NCBI GenBank assembly: GCA_039720395.1 | Contig: CM077829.1 | Location: forward strand, 25,313,955-25,377,954 | Source of the DNA: Liquidambar formosana | Lineage: Eukaryota; Streptophyta; Magnoliopsida; Saxifragales; Altingiaceae | Length of the DNA stretch: 64,000 nucleotides | Direction of reading: 5' to 3' | Shown: one piece after another, positions 29,483-40,199 of the stretch | Layout of the letters: the number at the start of each line of letters is the position of its first letter | Position numbering within the stretch: the first letter of the stretch is position 1 | Notes under the pieces: model-generated | The model's database searches: none | Seen by the model: the letters and a program-made list of their open reading frames with translations, nothing else | What the model was told of the DNA's origin: nothing | Made by a program: the position numbers and the translations under genes

Positions 29483-31969
29483 ATGGCTACACCACCTCCA
29501 CCCACCTATGGGCGAACAAGATCTGGAGCGAACTTTACTTGTGTAGACCAAGCTGTTGGAGGCGATGCTGGGAAGCGAATAGAAACCCAGCCTTCACAGG
29601 CCAACCCGCCATTACCGATGGCGGGAACTAGTCAGCTTCCTTCGATTCAGCCGCACCAGATCTCCTTGGAGATGTCTGCAGTTCTACATTCTCTCGATGA
29701 CCAACCTGTTCTGAAAGCCGCGTTTGATAGAGCCGTGACAAACAACCCTAACCCAGCAGCGGTGGTGGAATTGATTGCGACCATGCAATCGGAGATTCAA
29801 TCGGCGCAGCTCGCGAAACTAACTGCAGAGCAAAATTACCACCGCCACCTCCAGCGAACTTTTGCCCCTCGCGGGGTCAATGTTGTCGCTGAAGAGGCTA
29901 GCCAAACAAGCTCACTCCGTCGCACCAGGCACCAGGAAAGTTCACCCATACCTGGAGTCTCGCACCACCATCACCATAGCAGACGCAATGACGAGCCATG
30001 ACTAACTGGCCCAGAACCAAGATACTCAGGAAGGGGAGATAGACCACACCATGCGCTGGTGCAAAGATCCCCTGAGCGTAGCTCAAGGCGTTCAGATCAT
30101 TCATGAAGATGGAACGAGGACCATCCTAGACCTCGCGCTCAAGTGGATTCTGGGAACGAAACTCACAGAGACGAGAGACGACATCACAGGTCTCGATCTC
30201 TTAAGAGAAGAGGGGAGAGAAGCACTAAAGGAACGAGTAGGAAGCATTCTCGGTCACCCAGGCATGAGAAAAATGAGGAAGAAGCCTCCAAAAGACACCG
30301 GGGTAATCAAAATAGAGGGGGAGAAAGACCAGAGAGCGTTGCTGTGGCTCGGAGCCCATTCACGAGGTGGATTCAACGGGTCCCAATCCCACAAGGGTAT
30401 TCCGAGATAACCTTTACTCTTTATTCTCTTTCAATAGACCCCGATCACCATTTAAACTATTATCTACAACGTATGTCGTTATATGCTGGGAATGAGGGTT
30501 TTCTTTGTAAAATATTTCCTATGAGTTTGGGGGAGGTGGCTCTCAAATGGTGGGCCAAGATTCCAGATGAGTCTATTGACAGCTGGTACGAATTGAGCAA
30601 GCTGTTTAAAAAGACGTTCATCACTAGCTGCAAATTCCCGAGGACCATGCAGAACCTATACGAGCTGAAACAAAAAGATGGGGAAGGACTTCGGGAATAT
30701 TCTCAAAGGTTCTGGGAAGTTTACAATGAGATTGACGATCCGATTGAGAAGAATGCAATGGATCTATTTCGCCTCGGGCTGAGGAAGCCATCACCTCTAT
30801 TTAAGGAGCTCACTGTTAATCCCCCCAGAAATCTAGCCAAATTACTCTCTACTGTAGCCAACTATTCGAAGTTGGATGATTTCTACACCTCGCGGTCTAC
30901 CAAAGCCAATGATAAAGATGACAAGAAGAAGGACTCAAGGCCTCGTAGGGATAGTCCTCGAGGAAAGAGATCAAGGCCGCCTACCAATCCAAATCGGGCC
31001 ATCTTCACTGTATTTACTCTCCCCATCTACAAGTTGATGAAGGCATTGGAAAACAAGGACTTCTTCCAAAAACCTAGACCCATGCTTGCAGAGACCAAGA
31101 AGAGAAACAGAAAGCTGTTCTGCAGTTATCACAAGGATCATGACCATAAGACAGAAGACTACAAGGTTCTAAAGTACAATCTCGAAGCTTGGGCCAAGGA
31201 AGGAAAACTGAATGAGTTTATAGCCCGAAGTGAGAAAGGACAGCCATCCAAACGGAAAAAGCCCGAGAGCAGAGCTCCTCAATCCTCACAACCAAAGATC
31301 CTTGGGAGGATTGACATGATCACGGGGGGATATAAAGAAACTGCTTTGTCAACCAGCCAGCTCATGGCACAGTACAGGATGGCTTGCCAAGATGCCGAGG
31401 TTAGTGATATCGGGAACGAGCCAGTATTACTACCTCAAAGCGAAGCAGAAACTGGAGAAAAACTGCTGTTCTTTGGGGATGCGGAGACTGACGGGACAGT
31501 GCGCTGCCCACACAATGATGCCCTGGTCGTTCACATGCTCATAGGGAACTACGATGTGGGCAAAGTCTATATGGACAACGGGGCATCTGTGAATGTCATG
31601 TTCCAGAAATTGTTCAGTCAACTCGGGTTAAAGGACTCCGACCTAAAGCCCTGTCACGTCAGCCTGAAGGCTTTTAATGGCAACATGACTTTCCCGCTGG
31701 GGCAAATAACTCTCCCAATTCGGGCAGGGCCAGTGCAATCCATGGAAACGTTTGTAATAATCCAAGAGAGGTCAGCTTACAGTGTAATACTCGGGCGACC
31801 ATGGATTCATGCTATAAAAGCCAGTCCCATCCTCCTACCACCAATCCATCAGGTTCCCGAGCCCAAAAGGAATCATAGAGATAAAAGGAAACCAGGCAGC
31901 AGTCAGGGAGTGTTTTCTGGCGGAGTATTCAGGCCATTCAGCACCCTCGGAGGACAAACTGAAGCCTAG
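29483..31969 (+). pseudogene. gag: Gag and protease of element 3 (broken)
   Basis: The frame starts at ATG 29483 (MATPPPPTYG) and is cut by TGA at 29999-30001 and 30104-30106, then stays open to 31969. The gag core runs from about 30380 (WIQRVPIPQGYSEITF) to 30890. The knuckle reads CSYHKDHDHKTEDY: the last zinc ligand, normally Cys, is Tyr. Protease has YMDNGAS near 31570 and VILGRPWIHA near 31790. After about 31827 the frame slips, since the expected downstream sequence continues in another frame. The stops fit C-to-T change in CGA codons, as expected for methylated, silenced DNA. Confidence 0.85.
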
Positions 31970-32052
31970 AATCCCACGCCTTCCCAGTTCGGGAACCGAA
32001 AAAGTTAAAACCCCGAGGCAGGAGCCAGAGCAAAAGAAGAAAGCGAAAGTCG

Positions 32053-35000
32053 ATGAGGTTCCCTTGTAGCAACGACAGGGAGAGCGGCCCGAGGTTGGAG
32101 ACAGCTCTGGAACCAGCAGAAAGAACAGGGGAAGAGCTAGTAAAAAGGATAATTAATCCCGATGATCCAGAGAGGTTTTTCTGGATTGGGAAGTCGCTGA
32201 GTGAGGCTGACGCAACAGAGCTGTTTGAGTTCTTGAAAGATAACATTGATGTATTTGCTTGGTCGCCCCATGAAATGCCAGGGATTGATCCCAGAATCAT
32301 CACTCACGAGTTGCAGGTTAATCCGAATTGCAAGCTAGTGGTTCAGAAGCAACGAAGGCTGTCTGACGATCGAGCTGAGACAATTTCTGCCGAGGTAGAT
32401 AAACTCTTGAAAGTAGGGTTCATCAGAGAAATAAAGTACCTGAGTTGGCTGGCCAATCCCATATGTGTAAGAAAAAAGACAAGGGACTGGCGTGTCTGCA
32501 TTGACTTTACAGACCTCAATAAAGCATGCCTGAAGGACAGTTTCCCCTTGCTTAAGATTGACCAACTCATAGACTCTATCTCGGGATATGAGCGGCTGAG
32601 TATCTTTGATGCCTTCTCGGGCTATCATCAAATTCCCATGGCAGAACACGATCAAGATAAAACAGGGTTCATTACTCCTAGAGGGACGTACTGCTACAAG
32701 GTAATGCCATTTGGATTGAAGAATGCCGGGGCAACCTATCAACGTCTTGTTAGCAGGATGTTTGAAGGACTGATTGGCAAAAACTTTGAGGCATATGTTG
32801 ATGACACTATTGTTAAGAGCAGTTCAAAGAGAAACCATTTGGCAGACCTAACTGATGCTTTCGCCTGACTCAGGGAGTACGGGATGAAGTTGAACGCAAA
32901 GAAAAGCTCATTTGGGATAGGCTCGGGAAAGTTCTTAGGTCACTTAGTCTCAAGAAGGGGGATCGAGGCAAATCCAAGTAAGATTGAGGCAACAAGAACC
33001 CTACGTACACCAACAACAGTCAGGGATGTTCAAAAATTGAACGGGATGGTGGCAGTGCTCAGCAGGTTTATCTCGAGGTCATCAGATAAATGCCACCCTT
33101 TCTTCTAGATACTGAAGAAGAGCACTAACTTGGGATGGAATACGGAGTGCCAGAAAGCTTACCAGAAGTTAGTCGCTCATTTAGAAACACTCCCCACCCT
33201 GACCCACCCTCACCATGGGGAAACTCTTTACCTCTATCTTGCTGTCTCAGCCCATTCACTCAATGGCGTTCTTCTTGTCCAGCACGAACTTATACAAACG
33301 CCAATCTATTATATTAGCAAGATGCTGTTAGATGCTGAAACTCGCTATCTACCCCTTGAAAAACTAATCCTAGCTCTTGTCATAGCCTCTCGAAAACTCC
33401 AACACTACTTTCAGTCTCATCCTATCATCGTGCTCACCAACTACCCACTCAAAGATGTCCTCCGCAGAGCTGACTTGTCAGGACGAGTCTCGAAGTGGGG
33501 GGTAGAACTCAACGCTTACAACATTCACTTCCAACCCCGACCTACAATTAAGGGGCAAATATTGGCCGATTTTATTGCCGAATTCGTAGATCCTACCTCC
33601 AGTTCGAAACAGACAGCATTAAAATCCTCTCTGCCCGAACTGGGGGGGGTAAGACAATATAAACAGTGAAAAGAAGAAGAGATGGGAGCTCAAAGTGGAT
33701 GGGGCATCAAACGCGAAAGGGGTAGGTCTGGGAATTGTGCTGACAGATCCCGAGGGAGAGATCATCGAGCAAGCAGTTAGGCTTATGTTCCCAGCCTCAA
33801 ACAATGAAGCAGAATACGAGGCAGTTGTGGCAGGACTTGGGATGGCCCAGGCAATGGGAGTAAAAGAATTGACAGTGTACAGTGATTCCAGACTCGTGGT
33901 CAATCAACTGAATAAGGAATACGAAGCCAAAGATGAAAGAATGATTGCGTAAATACACAAGGTATGGGAATTAACTGCTGACTTCACCAGTGTTGAGTTC
34001 AAGCGCTTCGTAAGGGATCAGAATAGACATGTAGATGGATTGGCTGCCTTGGCTGCAGCATTAGAAACAGATACCCCTCGAACCACAAATGTAGAAGTCT
34101 TACAAGAGCCAAGCATCGGGACAGAAGAGCTCATCTCGGACATTCAGTCCTCGACACCGAACTGGATGGACGAGATAGTCTCCTATCTACAAAGGGATGA
34201 ACTACCCGAGGACCACAATCACAGTCACCGAATTCAAGCTAAGTCAGCTAGATTTTGGTTATCTCCATCGGGCTCTCTCTACAAAAGGTCTTATACGGGG
34301 CCATACCTGAAGTGCGTACACCCAGACCAAGTGTTAGACCTGCTGGCTGAACTCCACGATGGGTCATATGGGGGTCACACAGGAGGAAGATCACTAGCCC
34401 ATAGGGCAAACACTCAGGGCTACTGGTCGCCATACATGCAGAAGGATGCTATCAGGTATGTGAGGAAATGTCCGAAGTGTCAGGTGTTTGCCGACAAGAT
34501 ACACCAGCCAGCTCAAGAGCTGCACCCCATATCCAGCCCGTGGCCTTTCGCGCAGTGGGGATTAGATCTCGTGGGTTCATTGCCCACAGCCTTGGGGAAT
34601 AGGAAGTATTTGTTTATCGCAACTGATTACTTCACTAAATGGGTAGAAGCCATCGCGCTTGCATCAATTAAGGATTCCGATATTATCAAGTTCCTTTGGG
34701 AAAACATTATCACACGCTTTGGTATCCCGAGAGCCTTTATATCGGATAATGGAACTCAGTTCAACAGTAAAAGAACCCGGGAATTCAGCGCAGAACAAGG
34801 GATTCAGTGGTGGTATTCTAACCCGAGTTACCCACAGTGTAATGGCCAGGCTGAGGCAACAAACAAGATTATAGTCGTTGGGATAAAAAGGAGGATGGAT
34901 AATGTGAAAGGGCCTTGGCCTGATGAACTGCATTCTGTACTATGGGTGTACCGAACTACTCCGAGGAGGTCCACTGGAAAAACTCCATTCTCAATGACCT

Positions 35001-35405
35001 ATGGAATGGAAGCAGTTTTACCAACAGAACTGGGTCTACCAGGTCTCAGAACTGAGTTGTACGATGCGGCAACAAATGATCAAATTTTGTCTCAAGATCT
35101 GGATCTAGCAAAAGAAAGAAGGGAAATGGCTCGAATTAAAATGGCATCTTACCAACAAGAGCTGAAAAAAATACTACAACTAAAGAATAAAGTCAAGGGA
35201 ATTCAACGTCGGAGAGTTAGTGCTCAGACAAGTTAACTCTGGAACCCGAAATCCTGCAGATGGGAAGCTCGGGGCAACATGGGAAGGTCCTTACGAGGTC
35301 ATCCACGTAGAGGGAACAGGTTCATACAAATTAAAGAGCTTGGAAACAGGGCAGGAACTCCCGAGATCAGTTAATATAACCAATTTGAGATTATTTTACC
35401 ATTAA
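32053..35405 (+). pseudogene. pol: Pol of element 3: RT, dual RNase H, integrase (broken)
   Basis: RT includes FAWSPHEMPGIDP, PFGLKNAGATYQR and the active site YVDD (near 32798). Stops interrupt it at 32866 (TGA) and 33106 (TAG), then gypsy RNase H continues to about 33630. A run of G near 33645 marks a frameshift into the archaeal-type RNase H (LKVDGASNAKG, near 33690), which is cut by TAA at 33950. Integrase shows HDGSYGGHTG...CPKCQ (34360-34490), LDLVG, SDNGTQF and GQAEATNK. A last frameshift near 35220 precedes the C-terminal GTWEGPYEV-like part. The nonsense codons fit C-to-T transitions. Non-functional. Confidence 0.88.
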
Positions 35406-35497
35406 AGAAAGTTTTAATTACACGCCAAGTTCATTCAGTACATATACAGATGTTATTCAGGAAGATCACTGCTTATTTACCGTTTCTAACTAGAGGC

Positions 35498-35960
35498 ACT
35501 TGCCCAAGAATGGGTCCAAGTCGCGAACTGCCTAAGAATGGGCACAAGTCTCACCTAATAAATGGCTTGAGCACGATGAACCTAAGAATGGGTTAAAAAT
35601 GAAGTCTTGCCCAAGAACGGGTCCAAGAAAAATCTGCCTAAGAATGGGCACAAGTCTCACCTAATAAATGGCTTAAGCATGTTGAACCTAAGAATGGGTT
35701 AAAAATGAAGTCTTGCCCAAGAACGGGTCCAAACAAAATCTGCCTAAGAATGGGCACAAGTCTCACCTAATAAATGGCTTGGGCACGATGAACCTAAGAA
35801 TGGGTTAAAAAAGAAGTCTTGCCCAAGAATGGGTCCAAGCAAAAACTACCTAAGAATGGGCACAAGTCTTGCCCAAGAATGGGTCCAAACAAAAACTGCC
35901 TAAGAATAGGCTCAACCTAACAACGTGCCCAGGAATGGGTTCAAGCCAACAACTGTTAGA
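35498..35960 (+). repeat. 106-bp tandem repeat with small AGAA-loop hairpins (element 3)
   Basis: It lies directly 3' of pol. The phrase CCTAAGAATGGGCAC recurs at 35531, 35637 and 35743, a period of 106 bp, with shorter units after that. Inside each unit, phrases of the form arm-AGAA-arm recur: CCCA/TGGG, AACCTA/TGGGTT (one G-U pair) and GCCTA/TAGGC. The loop stays AGAA while arms differ but still pair. Confidence 0.8.
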
Positions 35961-36237
35961 AGGTGCCCAAGTCTATCACTATCCTAATTGGGATCCAGAG
36001 CCAGGTCGGGTTTAACTAAGTGTTCCAATGAAACAAAACACATACAGCAGTAGGGGATTTCATCCCGAGATCACATTCAAATGTACAGCCAATATAAAAG
36101 TAAAGAACAGATGCACACTGTGAAGAAAAATCGTGTATTTCATTCTCAGAAAAAGATATCACAAGAATCTGTACAAATTAGGGCACTCAGCCAGAAACAA
36201 GAAAAAAAACAAAAAACAAAAGAAAAAACCTAAGTGG

Positions 36238-37275
36238 CTACTTCTCCCCCGAGTCCCCAACAGCTGGAGCAACGACCTCGGGCACCTGGACAGGGTCAGC
36301 AGAGGCAGGAGGGGCCACGGGAGCCAGAAGTAGATCAGGGGCTGCCTCTATGGTGCTTTCTGTTGCAGTTGCGGGTTGATCCCCGTTGTCAGTGGCCGAA
36401 GTGTCATTGGTAGCGCCAACGACCTTCCCGGCTTCAGTGTTGGCATCAGGCTGGGATGTGACCTCGGGATCATTCTCCCCGGCCTCGTCCTCACCTACAA
36501 CTTCCACCTCAGCCTCCCCGACATCACCTCCCTCGGGTTCATACTCCGGGGGAACTTCCCTCCTTTCGAAGGGAATATCAGTAATGCCAGGGAACTGGGC
36601 AGATGCTAACTCGACCAAGGTTTCCCACGCAAATTTGTAGGTAGTCTCGAGTTCATTGGTCAACTGCCCAACGAGAGAGTCTTTTACACTCTTCCTCTCA
36701 TCGGCCACTGCCTTCTCCACAGAGGCCTTCTCCTTCTCTACCTCAGCCTCGAGGGCCCGAACCTTTCTCGCCAAGTCGCGCTTCTCCCGAGCTAATTCGT
36801 CATGGGCGTCCTTCATCTTCCTCAGCTCAGCTTCCAAATCTGCATAGTCCTTCCTTGTGAATTCTAATTTGCTGACGGCATTCTTGGCAGTAGATTTGAA
36901 AGTCTTGCACTTAGACTTTACTTTCTGAAGCTCGGACATAGCCGCAGAGCAATTTGCCTCAGCCTCTTGCAATTTCTTGTCATACTCACTTCAGACTTTG
37001 GCGACCTCGATTTGTAGTTTGCTATCCTCTTCCTCGAGGAGGTCGCCCGCAAGCAAGATTTGTTGGCAGCCCTATACAAATATCAACGAGTCAAAGATTG
37101 TGTAGAATAGCAAGTAACAAAAACCACAAAGAAATAAAGCTTACTCGGTAAAGACTTGTAAACCCGAAGCGAAGAAGGTCGGGGGCGGACTTCCTCTCAA
37201 AGTGCTCCATGTCCGCGGGAGGCCTCATAGGGTTCCCCATCTGTTTGAAGTTGTACTCCACAGAGAAGGAGCTGG
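36238..37275 (-). pseudogene. 3' part of the antisense gene of element 3, split by element 2
   Basis: On the minus strand an exon from the insertion point to 37145 (SVEYNFKQMGNPMRPPADM) ends at the donor CCGA|GTAAGC. The next exon, 37071-36238, begins after TATAG|GGCTGCC. That exon encodes a long charged coiled coil (36972-36600, with REKRDLARKVRALEAEVEKE) and an acidic, Ala/Thr-rich tail. One TGA near 36992 interrupts it. The 5' part lies at 54872-56521, beyond element 2. With it, the gene resembles the 'putative gypsy type transposon' proteins (PF04195 type) found antisense in Tat elements. Confidence 0.65.
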
Positions 37276-40063
37276 TGTGAACCCCGGAAATTGGGCCCAC
37301 GAGGGATTGAAAAGAAAGTGGGTTTGAAAAAGAAAAAGGAAAGGAGTCGCCACCTTATTTTTTAAAGGAAACAAGGAAAACCCTAAAAATCAGGTTGTTT
37401 TAGGAAAACAATTTGAATGACTCCATAAAAAAAGAAAAGGCAAAAACCAATCTTTTGAAAACCAAAGAAATCGGGGATTCGGAGGCTAAGTTATGACATG
37501 GGAAGGTTCTAGGCAAAGCCTATAGGCACCCATGTCACCCTTTCGGTCTCTCAGTTCATTTGGGCTAAATTAAAGTCTTTCCATAAAAAAATCAGCAAGT
37601 ATATCATCACAAGAATTGCATGCATATCATATATTTCATTCATCCATCCATGCATAATAAGCAAATAAAAACAAAAAATAAAGAAAAAGAAAACAAAACA
37701 AAAATAAACCTAGGATGCTTGGATCCTAGAACGGACTTGAGCCTCACGAAGAGCGCCTACGTACCATGCAACGAAATACATGGATCAAAGTCTACGTAGT
37801 TCGATTAGAACTAGGGTTAAGACCTAATATAAACCTATGGTTAAAACCCTAGGTTTCCTTATTTGATCAAAAGAGTTGAATTTGATAGAAAGTTTGATTT
37901 TAGGAAGAACTCCACAAAATGGAAACTTTAATAAAAAAACCAGAATTTTATTTATGAAGGAAACCTCTAATTAAACCATAGGATCATATTAAAAATTAAA
38001 CCTAAAGAGGGAAGATAAAGGATAAGGAAGAAAGGTGAATTGGGGCACCTTCACACCCACTTACCTGAGCGCAATTAGCTCCAAGCATTAGCCATTTCAG
38101 ACATAAGCAGCCCTATTTGCCATGGGACAAATACCACACCTATTTGTACCCTTACAAGTGCTCAAAACCATGCAAAAACACTAACATGCAAATCTGGACA
38201 GAATAGTATCATGGCCTAAAAATCATCCACTAAGCATGCTAACAGCAACACAGCGAACAATAATAAGTCCTAACATATTCCTAGAACCATATCATGCATA
38301 AAAACCCTAGAACATACTAATATGCATGCAAAACTATCATGTTTACTCTATATGCAAGACATATACAGCAAACACGAAGAAAAACCAAATAAAAAAGTCT
38401 ACTTTATCATGTTATATGAAAACAAACACAAAACAATGACTCTAAAACCCTAAACTCACAAATATGCTTAAAAACTCACAAGACATACTTTAATCATGCT
38501 AAAACGAAACTAAACAGAAATTATATCATGCATATTAACTAACTAAAGGAATATAACATGATGAAAATCCTAACTCTAACATGCAATGACACTAATCCTA
38601 GCACAAGGACGAACAGGAGTAAAAGAATCACAACTATGCATTAAAAACCTAAAGGACAGCCCTAAAGCATGCTAATCAGTAGATAAAAAATAGATATTCC
38701 ATGTATATTAACTAGCTAGAGTGTTAATACATGATAAAAAAGTTACCTTTAACATGCAATAGGCCTAACCCATATGAAAACCTAGTTTAAGCTTGAATAG
38801 AGAAGGAGAATACCTTAGGAAGGGCCTTCCTTGCTGCTGTATGCAATTGTTCGTGGCTCCTCAGGTCTTTAGAGTGAATCAAACCAACACGAATCCTCCT
38901 CTTTGTCAAAGTGGTATCACAGCAAAGAGATCAAAACTCACTCAACTTTGAAAAGAAATAGAAAACAAAAAGAGAACAAGAGAAAAGAAAAAGTGATTCT
39001 CGTCACTTTGCAGCAGCAGCAACTTCAATCGCGTTTTTGGGTATGAAAACGTTGGATTTGGACAAAGCTTGTGAAATACAAAGTTGTAGAGAATTGAATT
39101 ATCTTTCTAAAAAGACCAATTTCATCAAATTCTGACATCGGATGAAAAAGTTATGATTAAACTACGACTGCTGGTTTTCAGAAAATCTGCTTCTGAATTA
39201 TGACGAATTTCACTCCCTCCAAACCCTCTTCTCCTCTCCCTTGTTTAAAGACATTAAGAGAGTATTTATAGCTGAAATCTGGAGTTTCCCTTTCCTTCCT
39301 GGACTAGGTTTCCTTGGAGAATAATCAAAAGGTATTTTATAATGATAAAAGACTTCTAATCTAAATAGGAAAAGGAAATTGTCTTTTATAAAAATTGGGA
39401 GACTGACCGCTAACACGCATGCACATGTATCGTATGTGCGTACACACACTCATCACATACGTACACGTGTTAGTGTCATGATAAAAATGGCTAATTTAAT
39501 AAAATAATTTTCTTTTCATTTTAACCAAAAATCTCATGCTGTGATTCGCACTAATTCTTCAAGGATAATTCGTAAATAACCACACTAAACTCATCATCAG
39601 GCCATATCAAAATTGAACTTCATGAAACACTTTTGAGGGTAAAATGATGACTAATGAAAGTCAATTTGAAAAGATTTGGTTGGTAATTGTGAGTCAATTA
39701 GAGCTAACCCAAGGAAGGGTCAATTAACCAACTTGAACCACATCGAGCCATTTTAATCCCGAGCCATTGACTTACCAAATTGACACTAAAAATACCTCTT
39801 ATGCATCCATATGAACTCCAATTGACAATTTGGAGATCATTCCAAGGTCAAATGAAAAGTTTGGGACTTAAAAGACGATTATGCCCCTCAAGTCACAAAA
39901 GCTCTTATTATCCCTCAAGATCAACTCCAATTTGAACCAAAATTCATATCCATTGTCCTTGTGACTCTAGAAAACTAATGCAAGTGATTAGACTCAAAAA
40001 CAAAACAAAAACATGCATGAAATGATGAGCCCTAGTAAGGTGGTGCAAAAATGGGGTGTGACA
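37276..40063 (-). repeat. Element 2 3' LTR
   Basis: The 2788-bp LTR runs from TGTGAACC to GGTGTGACA on the + strand and is nearly identical to 52079-54866. Its minus-strand TATA box (TATAAATA) is at 39263-39270. TACGTAGGC recurs near 37755-37763. The polypurine tract (minus strand AATGAGGGGCTTC) lies at 40064-40076. Confidence 0.95.
39417..39464. promoter_or_regulatory. Phased GTAC/CATG palindromes in the element 2 LTR
   Basis: GCATGC (39417-39422), TGTGCGTACACA (GTAC centre 39441.5) and ACATACGTACACGTG (GTAC centre 39462.5) are spaced 22 and 21 bp. They lie 147-200 bp upstream of the minus-strand TATA box. The same array is present in the 5' LTR (54220-54267). It is shorter and more degenerate than the arrays of element 1 but has the same layout. 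Confidence 0.6.
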
Positions 40064-40199
40064 GAAGCCCCTCATTGGCGAACAAGTTACACTTGTGAAC
40101 CAATGATAAAGAACAACCCATTTTTGGCCAAAAAGTCCGGAGAAATCACACACTGATACCAACAATGATGGGAGGTTGAAAACCTGAGACTGAAATAAG

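Noticed and set aside
39210..39449. 79-codon frame in the element 2 LTR (identical at 54013-54252)
   Set aside because: Identity reflects LTR duplication; the frame covers the promoter and phased palindromes and has no domain.
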